DNA from: an uncultured Collinsella sp.
GTDB taxonomy: Bacteria; Actinomycetota; Coriobacteriia; Coriobacteriales; Coriobacteriaceae
Assembly (NCBI GenBank): GCA_934647195.1
Contig: CAKUFD010000004.1
Location: 1 to 64,000, forward strand
Direction of reading: 5' to 3'
DNA: 64,000 nt
Shown here: positions 9,189-16,323 of the stretch, piece by piece
Numbering within the stretch: position 1 is the stretch's first letter
Layout of the letters: every line of letters begins with the position of its first letter
Translations under genes and position numbers: made by a program
Notes under the pieces: generated by a model
What the model was told of the DNA's origin: nothing
Seen by the model: only the letters and a program-made list of their open reading frames with translations
Database searches by the model: none

Positions 9189-9279
9189 GGAGAGCTGACC
9201 GAGAGGCCGAAGGTGCTCGCCTGCTAAGCGAGTATGCCCCAAAAGGGCATCTGGGGTTCGAATCCCCAGCTCTCCGCCA
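9189..9279 (+). tRNA. tRNA-Ser (anticodon GCT), prophage insertion site
   Basis: The acceptor stem is GGAGAGC/GCTCTCC (9269-9275) with discriminator G and encoded CCA (9277-9279). The anticodon loop CTGCTAA gives GCT for AGC/AGU codons. A long class II variable arm (TATGCCCCAAAAGGGCATC) is present as expected for serine. The T arm and acceptor 3' half lie within the 32-bp attL repeat, so integration regenerates an intact tRNA. Confidence 0.97.
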
Positions 9280-9282
9280 GTT
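9251..9282 (+). other. attL core
   Basis: These 32 bases, the 3' part of tRNA-Ser plus GCCAGTT, are identical to 44910-44941. The identity ends at T9250 on one side and G9283 on the other, which defines the crossover segment. Confidence 0.95.
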
Positions 9283-9291
9283 GAAATGATG

Positions 9292-9332
9292 CGTCCCCTG
9301 AGTTATCGCAGCTCAGGGGACGTTTTCTTTTT
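9292..9332 (+). terminator. phage-borne terminator after tRNA-Ser
   Basis: An 11-bp perfect stem (9292-9302/9312-9322) is followed by TTTTCTTTTT. It lies just inside attL, so it replaces the host terminator that integration moved to the attR side (44950-44977). Confidence 0.85.
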
Positions 9333-9360
9333 ACTGGGATGCCCTGAAACGCCCTGTATT

Positions 9361-9400
9361 TTTGGCAATTTTTGGCAAGAATGGCAATTATTTGGCAATC
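9361..9400. repeat. four 10-bp-phased repeats, candidate integrase arm sites (attL side)
   Basis: TTGGCAA occurs at 9362, 9372 and 9392 with ATGGCAA at 9381-9387, so the TGGCAA cores recur every 10 bp. The same phased decamer appears twice at 44854-44873 beside attR. Iterated sites near both att cores are typical of tyrosine-integrase arm binding; the exact one-turn phasing places all sites on one face of the helix. Confidence 0.6.
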
Positions 9401-9450
9401 GCCAGGTGGGGGAGAACTTCAGCAACTTAGGTACAAGATAGGTCCAGAAG

Positions 9451-9482
9451 AAACCCCTCCCCGCCGTAGCGGAGAGGGGTTT
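9451..9482 (-). terminator. terminator of the late (lysis) operon
   Basis: A 9-bp stem (9451-9459/9474-9482) with an internal G+C loop is followed on the minus strand by TTCTTCT, just past the endolysin stop. Confidence 0.65.
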
Positions 9483-9485
9483 CTG

Positions 9486-10355
9486 TTAGAAGCGTCCTTC
9501 ATTGAGCGCGCGCTGCATCGCCTTCACGGTGATGGACGGGCAGTCGATGCGGCCATCCAGCTCGGTCGCGCCGCTCGCTGCCTGGTAGTAGCGAATCAAG
9601 CGGTTCCATGTGTTCGGTCCTACGAAACCATCGGGCGTGGCACCGATGCGCTGCTGCATGAGCTTGATGGTCTGCGAGCCGGGTTCCTCGCCGCCCGCGA
9701 CCCACTCCCAGCCGGTGCCGCAGCCACGGCTGATGGACTTCCAGGCGGAGTTCTGGCGGCTGATCTCGCCGTCCCTGTACGGTGCGCCCAGCACTTCCTG
9801 GATGCGCAGCGTGGTCGCGCGGCCCCAGATGCCGTCCACTTGGAGCTTGACTGGCAGCGAATCGGAGCCGGAGCCGGTGTCTCCGTCGTACTCGGGGCGC
9901 ACCACGAGCTGAACCACGTCGAGGCTGCGCACGCGGCGCGCGACGCGGCCCCCGTTGGTGTTGAACTCGATGGTCTGGTAGGACTTGCCGAAATTGGCCT
10001 CCACGATGCCGATGTGGTCGGAGTACGAGAGGTCATCCGTGCGCTTGTCCCAGCGGAACAGTACGAGGTCACCGGGCTTCGCCGCAGCCTTGTTGACAAC
10101 GCGCTTCGCCGACAGCGCGGAGCGGCGCACGTCTCCGCAGCCAGCCGTGGGGAGACCCGGGGCCTTCTGGCCTACGGCATGGAAGCAATAGGACTGGCCC
10201 ATCGCGCAGAAGGCAACGCCGTTCGCGCCGAACCACGGGGAACCGACAAGCTCTGCGAACCATCGACCGTACTTCGTGCCCTGCTCGGGATCGTCCCAGC
10301 GGCTGTAGCCGATCTCGGCGGCCTCGCGGGCGAGGACCTGTTTTGCCGTCGCCAT
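9486..10355 (-). CDS. endolysin, CHAP-type amidase with C-terminal wall-binding region
   Basis: This 289-residue enzyme should cleave peptidoglycan to release virions. The N-terminal CHAP/NlpC-like domain has the likely catalytic Cys50 in NGVAFCAMGQSYCF and His114 in SDHIGIVE. From about residue 165 two peptidoglycan-binding-like segments follow (LQVDGIWGRATTLRIQEVL and TPDGFVGPNTWNRLIRYYQ), which would anchor it to the wall. There is no signal peptide, so export depends on the holin encoded just upstream. Its ATG overlaps the TGA of the preceding 44-residue ORF by one base. It is the last gene of the late operon. Confidence 0.9.
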   Translation of the reverse strand: MATAKQVLAREAAEIGYSRWDDPEQGTKYGRWFAELVGSPWFGANGVAFCAMGQSYCFHAVGQKAPGLPTAGCGDVRRSALSAKRVVNKAAAKPGDLVLFRWDKRTDDLSYSDHIGIVEANFGKSYQTIEFNTNGGRVARRVRSLDVVQLVVRPEYDGDTGSGSDSLPVKLQVDGIWGRATTLRIQEVLGAPYRDGEISRQNSAWKSISRGCGTGWEWVAGGEEPGSQTIKLMQQRIGATPDGFVGPNTWNRLIRYYQAASGATELDGRIDCPSITVKAMQRALNEGRF

Positions 10356-10489
10356 CAGTAATCCACCTCCACGGGTTCGAAATCATCGTCAGGGCCGTCC
10401 CCGTCGTAACCCTGGCCGCCGTTCCAGCTGAGCGCGCGCTTGAGCGCTTCGTACTGCTCTTGCGTCAGCTCCTGCGTCTCCTCTGCCAT
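10355..10489 (-). CDS. 44-residue acidic phage protein in lysis cassette
   Basis: The product MAEETQELTQEQYEALKRAL... is acidic with a helical N-terminus and a Gly/Asp-rich tail. GGAGG lies 7 bases before ATG 10489, and the stop overlaps the endolysin start (TGATG), so translation is coupled. The N-terminal pattern (LTQEQYEALKRALSWN) is typical of short phage proteins beside holins. No function is known. Confidence 0.65.
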   Translation of the reverse strand: MAEETQELTQEQYEALKRALSWNGGQGYDGDGPDDDFEPVEVDY

Positions 10490-10491
10490 GC

Positions 10492-10701
10492 CTAGACCTC
10501 CTTGGCTGTTGCAGCGCTGTACCCGATGAGCGCGCCGATGCACACGCCCGCAGCGTTGATGGTCGTGACGATCGCGTCGACGTTTGGCATGCCCCACACG
10601 GGGCCGACCACGCCGACGAAGGTTGCGACCGCTGGGCAGGCGATCAGGCCCGCCCACTTGAGCGCCTTGTAGGCCGTATCGGGAATCTTGTACTGCTTCA
10701 T
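10492..10701 (-). CDS. holin
   Basis: The 69-residue protein has two hydrophobic segments (AGLIACPAVATFVGVVG and IVTTINAAGVCIGALIGYSA) separated by a short WGMPNVDA turn, with a basic N-terminus (MKQYKIPDTAYKALK). This matches small two-pass phage holins that make the membrane hole through which the endolysin passes. GGAG precedes ATG 10701. It lies directly upstream of the 44-residue ORF and the endolysin. Confidence 0.8.
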   Translation of the reverse strand: MKQYKIPDTAYKALKWAGLIACPAVATFVGVVGPVWGMPNVDAIVTTINAAGVCIGALIGYSAATAKEV

Positions 10702-10714
10702 GCGTCTCTCCTTA

Positions 10715-11158
10715 CTAATCGGTTACCTCTCGGTGAGCGATGATGCCGTGCATCTCGTCCACCTGCCTTGCCATGTGTCGGCTGCGGTCCTTGCTCTCGG
10801 CCAAAAGCGCGTTGTTGACCTCCATCTGCGCCCTCATGCCCTCGATGACGAGGTTCGTCTGCTCCTGCAGCTTCTGCTGGTGGTCGGCCAGCTCAAGCCA
10901 GCGGCCCTCGGCCCTGCTGCGCTCCTGGTCGCGCTGGTCGAGCCGCTTGGCGTCATCGACCTTGCGCTGCTCGCGGGAGCGCTCAAGCTCCACCTGCGCG
11001 GCCTGCCGCTCGCGCTCAAGGTCGAGACGCGAGGTCTTGTACTCCTTGAGGGCGGGCACGACCTGCGTGACGATGAGCACGGCCACGATGATGAGCGCGG
11101 CCCACTCGGGACCGGCGTGGGCGATGGACTGCGCCAGCGCCTTCATGAGTTCGTCCAT
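10715..11158 (-). CDS. membrane-anchored coiled-coil phage protein
   Basis: This 147-residue protein has one transmembrane segment near residues 18-36 (EWAALIIVAVLIVTQVV) followed by about 100 residues of highly charged coiled coil (LDLERERQAAQVELERSREQ). AGGAGGTGATAC precedes ATG 11158. The layout resembles spanin-like or lysis-accessory membrane proteins, but a Gram-positive host does not need a spanin, so I leave the function open. It is the first gene of the lysis cassette after the tail fibre genes. Confidence 0.7.
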   Translation of the reverse strand: MDELMKALAQSIAHAGPEWAALIIVAVLIVTQVVPALKEYKTSRLDLERERQAAQVELERSREQRKVDDAKRLDQRDQERSRAEGRWLELADHQQKLQEQTNLVIEGMRAQMEVNNALLAESKDRSRHMARQVDEMHGIIAHREVTD

Positions 11159-11175
11159 GTATCACCTCCTCCCGG

Positions 11176-12009
11176 TCAGCGCACCGCGCGCGCGTTGCCG
11201 GATGCGTCGTAGGCGGTCAGCACTACGTGGCGCGCCGCCCCGGTGGAGTCGTAGGCCGTGACGAGACCCGTTCGCTTTGTTCCGGTGGCGTCGTAGACGG
11301 TGACCACGCCGCCGAGGACCTTCACCGTCACGGTCGCGCACGCCTCCGGGTAGGTCCCCCACCACTCGTGCACGCTCTTGACGGTGATTTCCAGGTCGCT
11401 GCCGACCGGCGCGTAGTCGCTCGGGACGATCGAGAAGGTCTCGCTGCGGTTGCTCGTGTGGTCGGTCGCGCCTTTCGCGACGAGCCTCCCGCCGCACCAG
11501 ACCTCGAAGTGGTCCATCTGCGCCATGCTGGCACCAAGCGAGTCCGTGACCGTCAGCGACACGGGCTCTCCAAACAAAACTGCGTCCTTGTCCGCCACGG
11601 CGCTCACTGAATGGACCGGGGAGGTCATGCGCGGGATCGTCACGGAGGCGTCGAGCCTGCCGTAATACTTCACCGGGTTGGAGTCGCTGTACCGGCACCA
11701 CACGGCGAGCGTCGTGTCCTCCCCCCAGGCGCGCGGCACGGTCACGGTGCGCCTGAGGCCCCCGCTCGGGACTTTGGTCGTCGTCGACCATCTGGGATGC
11801 GTCTTGCTCTCGCCGTTGATGCCGGATGCCCCTAGCACGGTGCCGTTCCCGACCCACAGGTCGAATCCCCACATGTCCACGATGTCCGACCACGAGTAGC
11901 CGGTGAGGCTCACCGTGGCCTGCATGTCGTTGACGTTCGTCACGGTGGCATCCAGGCTGCACACGGTTCTTCCCGTGCGCTGGCACACCCCGCCTTCCCA
12001 ATGAGCCAT
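11176..12009 (-). CDS. phage structural protein with C-terminal YDxTG repeats
   Basis: The 277-residue protein is beta-rich and resembles a tail-tip or appendage protein. It opens MAHWEGGVCQRTGRTV and contains ATVTNVNDMQATVSLTGYSW, whose ATVTNVN phrase echoes the DVTNVNTATSYAIE module of the fibronectin-type tail protein at 14092-16323. The last 42 residues are three 14-residue repeats (VTVYDATGTKRTG, LVTAYDSTGAARHV, VLTAYDASGNARAV). It sits between the tail fibre and lysis genes. A host-binding role is an inference from position. Confidence 0.65.
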   Translation of the reverse strand: MAHWEGGVCQRTGRTVCSLDATVTNVNDMQATVSLTGYSWSDIVDMWGFDLWVGNGTVLGASGINGESKTHPRWSTTTKVPSGGLRRTVTVPRAWGEDTTLAVWCRYSDSNPVKYYGRLDASVTIPRMTSPVHSVSAVADKDAVLFGEPVSLTVTDSLGASMAQMDHFEVWCGGRLVAKGATDHTSNRSETFSIVPSDYAPVGSDLEITVKSVHEWWGTYPEACATVTVKVLGGVVTVYDATGTKRTGLVTAYDSTGAARHVVLTAYDASGNARAVR

Positions 12010-12020
12010 GGCGCACCCCC

Positions 12021-12761
12021 CTAGAGCATCTTGATGTAGACCGAGCCGGGAGCGCCCGTCTCCGGCGCGTCGGCCTCGCCGACGGTCACGCCGAGCGCGG
12101 CGAGCGCTTCCGCCGCCGTGACCGCCCCGGTGCCGCCGTTGGCGACTGGCAGCGTGCCACTCGTGATGTCGGACGCGTCATGCTTGTGGCCGATGGCCGC
12201 GAAAGCTTCCTTGAGCTTCGCCCAGAGGTACGTGAGCGCAGAGCCGGTCAGCACCTTGTTGTTGGTCACGGTTCCTCCGCCCGCCACGGTGTCCACCTCG
12301 TCGGTGGTGAGCGGCTCCATGGCCGCGTCCGTGGTGCCCACGCGCTCCCATGAGTCGTTGAGCCACATCCACTCGTAGTAGCGGTTCTCGCTGCCGGACA
12401 GACCGGACGGCACCATGTACATCTTGCCGACCGCGCCCGCCACGGTGGGTTCTCGCGTGGCCGGGTCGTACTGGCCGTCCGTGAGCAGGACGGCGATGAG
12501 ACCTTGTGCCGCTTGATTGTTCGCGGCCTGGTCGGCGTTGTTCTTCGTCTGGTCTGCGTCGCGCTGCCGCTCGGCGCTCTCGCGCGCCTCCTCAGCCGAC
12601 ACCCTCGCCGCCTCCGCGTTGACGCGCTCGGTTTCCGCCGCCTTGCGCTCAGCCTCGGCCTGGCCGTCGGCACCGGCGATGCCGTAGACCACGCCGTCCA
12701 CCACGACGGCGTATACCTGCCCCTCCACGTCCTTGAGGAACTTCGCCTGGTTTCTCTCCAT
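12021..12761 (-). CDS. tail fibre / receptor-binding protein
   Basis: The 246-residue protein starts at ATG 12761 after GGGAGG. Residues about 30-85 are an Ala/Glu/Arg coiled coil (AEAERKAAETERVNAEAARV) as in trimeric fibres. The C-terminal half has GHKHDASDITSGTLPVANGG, a motif common in siphovirus tail fibres and upper-baseplate proteins. It follows the tail-hub genes and precedes the structural repeat protein. Receptor binding is inferred from this architecture. Confidence 0.75.
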   Translation of the reverse strand: MERNQAKFLKDVEGQVYAVVVDGVVYGIAGADGQAEAERKAAETERVNAEAARVSAEEARESAERQRDADQTKNNADQAANNQAAQGLIAVLLTDGQYDPATREPTVAGAVGKMYMVPSGLSGSENRYYEWMWLNDSWERVGTTDAAMEPLTTDEVDTVAGGGTVTNNKVLTGSALTYLWAKLKEAFAAIGHKHDASDITSGTLPVANGGTGAVTAAEALAALGVTVGEADAPETGAPGSVYIKML

Positions 12762-12771
12762 GTATACCTCC

Positions 12772-13029
12772 CTAGGCCAATATCCCGTCGACCACGGACT
12801 CCGCGCCGACCGTGACCACGCGCACGCGGTCACCTGCCGACGCGCCCGCGCAGTGCGCCATCATGGGCAGGCCGTCGAGCCTCGCCCCTCCGACGCGCAC
12901 GTCCATCGTCCTCGCCCCGACCGCCAGCACGTCGCCGTACCTGACCGTCGGGACGGGCACCGCGGGCCGCGCGGAGCCGTCAAAGATCATGTCGCCGGCG
13001 GCAATGGCCGCCGTGTCCAGGTCAATCAT
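12772..13029 (-). CDS. 85-residue phage tail-associated protein
   Basis: The product MIDLDTAAIAAGDMIFDGSA... is rich in short beta-like stretches and glycine (VGARTMDVRVGGARLDGLPM). Its ATG overlaps the stop of the upstream hub gene in an ATGA arrangement, so the two are translationally coupled. It lies between the tail hub and the fibre. The family is not recognised; a small baseplate or tip component is likely from position. Confidence 0.65.
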   Translation of the reverse strand: MIDLDTAAIAAGDMIFDGSARPAVPVPTVRYGDVLAVGARTMDVRVGGARLDGLPMMAHCAGASAGDRVRVVTVGAESVVDGILA

Positions 13030-14099
13030 CTGGCCGCCCTCTCGAATCTCCTGAGCTCGGCGCGGACCATGCAGCCCGCCCCCAGGCTCAGCTCCTGCGT
13101 GCGCACGGCGAACCTGCCGCCTATGTCGCGGTAGGCGAACGTCACCGCGTCGTAGCACGCCACCCCCGGGTCGTAAACGTGCGAGACGGTCACGCGGCGG
13201 GTCACGGACGCCTGCTCGGCCAGCATCCTCGCGGCCTCTGCGTCCGCCTCGGCCTGCGTCACCGCGTCGTCGTACCTGTACTCCTTCACGCGCCTGCGCC
13301 CGATGGAGGCGGTGGAGTACGGGCTTGAGGGGTCGTCGTCCACCGCCACGCCTATGACGGTCGCGTCGGTGGTCTCGTAGACGGCCCGCACGACGTTGGC
13401 CACGCCAGAAGCGTCGCGCTCGTCCGCGCACTCGTCCAGAAACCTCGCGTCGGCGCCCTCGCGCCACTCGGCGGCGAGCGGACGGGCCTCCGGCTCCGCG
13501 TACCTGCGCATGAGCACGGTGCCCATCGGGTCGGTGACGGCCGAGGCGAATCCCGCGATCCCCAGCAGGGCGTTGACGGCGCGGAGCTTGCTGCCGCCCT
13601 CGCCGTCGCTCGTCTCGGACAGGCCGAACGTCCACGCGGTGGAGAGCCTGTAGGCGCTCGCGTCCGCCGACACGGCCAGCCCGCACGCTCGGCATATCGC
13701 CGCAGCCTCCGCAACGGGGTCTGACCCCGCGGGAAGTGAGAACGGCGCGTCGAAGGCGTCCTCGGCCAGCTCGGACAGCCTGCCCTGCATCGACACGCTG
13801 GCGCGGTCAACCTCGCTCGACACGTCGCGCTTGGGCACGCTCGGGACGAAGGTGCCCAATGCCACGCGCTCAACCTCGCCGCCGAAGTCGGCGTCCAGGT
13901 AGACGCGAACGAGGTCGGCGCCCACGTCGAGGCCGCCCTCGCACGTCGCCGAAGCGCTCTCGTATACGTCGGTGTCGAGGTTGCGGGAGATGGAGCCGCC
14001 GCCCTCGAATCCCTCCAGCTCGGAGACCTCGGCGCCAGTGGCGCGGTCAACGCGCATGAAGCGGTACGAGGCGTCGAACTCCGCCAGCCAATCAGCCAT
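13026..14099 (-). CDS. phage tail hub / minor tail protein
   Basis: This 357-residue protein begins MADWLAEFDASYRFMRVDRA and has the beta-strand pattern of siphovirus tail-tip hub (Tal or gp27-like) N-terminal domains: an early rigid domain, then FVPSVPKRDVSSEVDRASVS and a long central domain with LSTAWTFGLSETSDG. It overlaps by eight bases with the upstream fibronectin-type gene and by four with the downstream gene. The role in the tail-tip complex is inferred from position after the tape measure and distal tail genes. Confidence 0.65.
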   Translation of the reverse strand: MADWLAEFDASYRFMRVDRATGAEVSELEGFEGGGSISRNLDTDVYESASATCEGGLDVGADLVRVYLDADFGGEVERVALGTFVPSVPKRDVSSEVDRASVSMQGRLSELAEDAFDAPFSLPAGSDPVAEAAAICRACGLAVSADASAYRLSTAWTFGLSETSDGEGGSKLRAVNALLGIAGFASAVTDPMGTVLMRRYAEPEARPLAAEWREGADARFLDECADERDASGVANVVRAVYETTDATVIGVAVDDDPSSPYSTASIGRRRVKEYRYDDAVTQAEADAEAARMLAEQASVTRRVTVSHVYDPGVACYDAVTFAYRDIGGRFAVRTQELSLGAGCMVRAELRRFERAAR

Positions 14100-16323
14100 T
14101 CGCGGCCTCCATCCACCTGACCTCCTCGGCGTCGATGGACACCGAGTGGAGGTCCCTCACGGTCATCGACGTGCCGACAGACACCCTCGCGCGGAGCCTG
14201 CGGCCCATCGGGTCGCGCAGCCACGCCACGGCGTGCTCGCGGAACATCGACTCGACCTCCGTGACCTCGGACGCGCTGAGCAGCTTGAAGCCGAGCGACA
14301 TCTTTGAGCTGACGCCGCCGTCGCCGTAGAACATCGGCAGCCCGCCGCCCGCGAAGCGTAGCAGCTCGCCCGTGCGGGACACGTCCACGCTGGACGACGG
14401 GGACAGCTCGAACAGCCGCCCGCCCTGCGCCGCCGGGCCGAAGTTGACGGCCCAGCAGCGGCTCTCGACCCTCATGGGGACGGTGAGCGTGGAGACGGCG
14501 CCCGACTGGGCGCGGGCAACGACGAGGTAGCTGTAGTCGGTGTTGATGGGCGGCAGCGGGTCGATGCACGACTCGCCGTCGGCCATGCCGTCGGCGACCA
14601 CCCACTGGGAGCCGTTGGGCATGACGCGCACCACGTCCACGCTCTCGGTGGCTGCGGTGTCGCCTATCTCGGCCGCGCCGTCTACCACCTCCGCGCCCGC
14701 GCTGATGGGGATCGCGTCATCCTCCACCTCGTACTCGGGCGAGACGAGGCCCGTGCCGACCACGCTCCACCCGTCGCCGCCGAAGCGCACGGTGACGGAC
14801 ACCGACAGCAGACCGCCCACGACCGCCTCGGCGGCCGGGACGGCAGGGGCTGCGTACTCCACGGAGCAGGTGCGCTCTGCGGTCGTGCGGAGCGTCGAGG
14901 TGCCCACGACCTCGAGCGCGACGGTCATGACCTCCCCGCTCGCCGGGAAGAGGCTGTCGCGCCCGATGGAGAGCGACCTGGCGCCTGCGGGCAGCTGGGC
15001 GCTGTACGACGCCGCGCCCGCCGTGACGCGCACCGTGGTGGAGGCGTCGGGGGTCTCGGGCGAGACCTGCCACTCGATGGAGAACGGCAGCTCGGACATC
15101 ACGTCGTCGTCCGACGCGGGGCGCGTGATGACGACCTGCGGAGGGACGGCGGTGGCGCAGAGCGCCGGTGCGGACCACGCGCCCCAGTCCTCGTGCGCGC
15201 CCTTGGTGCGGACGCGCACGGACCACGAGTGCGGAGTCCCGTCATCCGGGATGACGGCAGACGCCGCCGCGCCCTCCACGCCCAGCACGGCCTCGGTGCC
15301 GCCGTCGACCGTGTAGCCGACCTGCGCGGCCTCCTGCGCGGAGCCGTCGGGGTGGTTGGGCGTCCACGACACTCCCACTCCTCCGCCGACGGGCATGACC
15401 GCCGCCGCGAGCGCGACCTTGGGCGCAAGCGGGGGCGTGATGGCCGCTATCTGGTCGGATGCCGCCCATGCGCTCGCGAGCGCGCCGCGCATCGACTGCA
15501 CGCGGTAGGAGACCATGCCGGCCGCGCCCGCGTCATCGTAGGGGAATGACGCGACCTCGGAGACCTTCGCCCACTCCGCGCCGTCCACGCTCCGCTCGAT
15601 GGCATACGAGGTGGCGGTGTTGACGTTGGTCACGTCGGCGTCCACGCGCACGGTGCCGGCAGAGACGAGCGAGGCCGCGACCGACCTCGGCGCTGCGGGT
15701 GTGTTGTACACCGTGCCCGCCGTCACGTAATCGCTGTACTTGGTGTTCGCCGCGCGGAGCCTGTAGGCGTACGAATGGTTCGCGCTCACGCCGTTGTCGA
15801 TGTAGTTGGTGACGTCCCAATTCAGGGCGGCGATCTGCGAGTATCCGCCGCCATCCGTGGAGCGCTCGACGTAGACCTTGTGCCAGTGACGGCCGGAGGC
15901 GTTGTCGTAGTTGCTCCCCCACGTGACCTTCGCCTGGGTGTCCGAGACGCGCGCCGCGGCGGGGTTCTTCGGCGGGTAGGGCTTGTTGAACTCGGCTGCT
16001 GGCGTGTTCGCCGTGGCGTAGACGGGGTTGCCCGTGTTGGTGCCGTTGCTCGACCAGCTGAGGTCTGCCGACACGTGGCAGCTGAAGCTCCTGGCGTCGT
16101 AGGACGTGCCGACGGAGTAGTAGTCGCTGAAATCGTAGCTGCCGCCCCTGGTGCCGATGCTGGCGGTGTGGCCGCGCGAGCCGTAGCCGCTCACGCCAGT
16201 CTCGACGTGGAAGCCGTTGGCGTTGTAGGAATTCCGTCCGAGCTTCACGCGGCCGTTGACGCGGAAGCCCGTCGCGGATACCTCTGTGATCCAGATGGAA
16301 AGGTCGTGATTGTAGGAGGACAC
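14092..16323 (-). CDS. tail protein with fibronectin type III-like repeats and Dit-like C-terminus
   Basis: The 743-residue protein uses a GTG start at 16323, whose G overlaps the TAG of the tape measure gene; GGGGATGAGG supplies the ribosome site. Residues 1-110 are a Gly/Ser/Tyr-rich beta domain (LSIWITEVSATGFRVNGRV). Several fibronectin type III-like modules follow, each starting with a proline-rich join such as PAAPRSVAASLVSAGTVRV. The last 150 residues (FAGGGLPMFYGDGGVSSKMS, LHSVSIDAEEVRWMEA) resemble a distal tail protein. It probably joins the tube to the tip and exposes adhesion modules. Confidence 0.75.
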   Translation of the reverse strand: MSSYNHDLSIWITEVSATGFRVNGRVKLGRNSYNANGFHVETGVSGYGSRGHTASIGTRGGSYDFSDYYSVGTSYDARSFSCHVSADLSWSSNGTNTGNPVYATANTPAAEFNKPYPPKNPAAARVSDTQAKVTWGSNYDNASGRHWHKVYVERSTDGGGYSQIAALNWDVTNYIDNGVSANHSYAYRLRAANTKYSDYVTAGTVYNTPAAPRSVAASLVSAGTVRVDADVTNVNTATSYAIERSVDGAEWAKVSEVASFPYDDAGAAGMVSYRVQSMRGALASAWAASDQIAAITPPLAPKVALAAAVMPVGGGVGVSWTPNHPDGSAQEAAQVGYTVDGGTEAVLGVEGAAASAVIPDDGTPHSWSVRVRTKGAHEDWGAWSAPALCATAVPPQVVITRPASDDDVMSELPFSIEWQVSPETPDASTTVRVTAGAASYSAQLPAGARSLSIGRDSLFPASGEVMTVALEVVGTSTLRTTAERTCSVEYAAPAVPAAEAVVGGLLSVSVTVRFGGDGWSVVGTGLVSPEYEVEDDAIPISAGAEVVDGAAEIGDTAATESVDVVRVMPNGSQWVVADGMADGESCIDPLPPINTDYSYLVVARAQSGAVSTLTVPMRVESRCWAVNFGPAAQGGRLFELSPSSSVDVSRTGELLRFAGGGLPMFYGDGGVSSKMSLGFKLLSASEVTEVESMFREHAVAWLRDPMGRRLRARVSVGTSMTVRDLHSVSIDAEEVRWMEAANG

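Noticed and set aside
9372..10361. Plus-strand open frame opposite the endolysin
   Set aside because: It starts within the arm-site repeats and is antisense to a recognised enzyme; the protein shows no domain.
12021..16323. Diversity-generating retroelement acting on the tail fibre genes
   Set aside because: No reverse transcriptase or template/variable repeat pair is present in the prophage.
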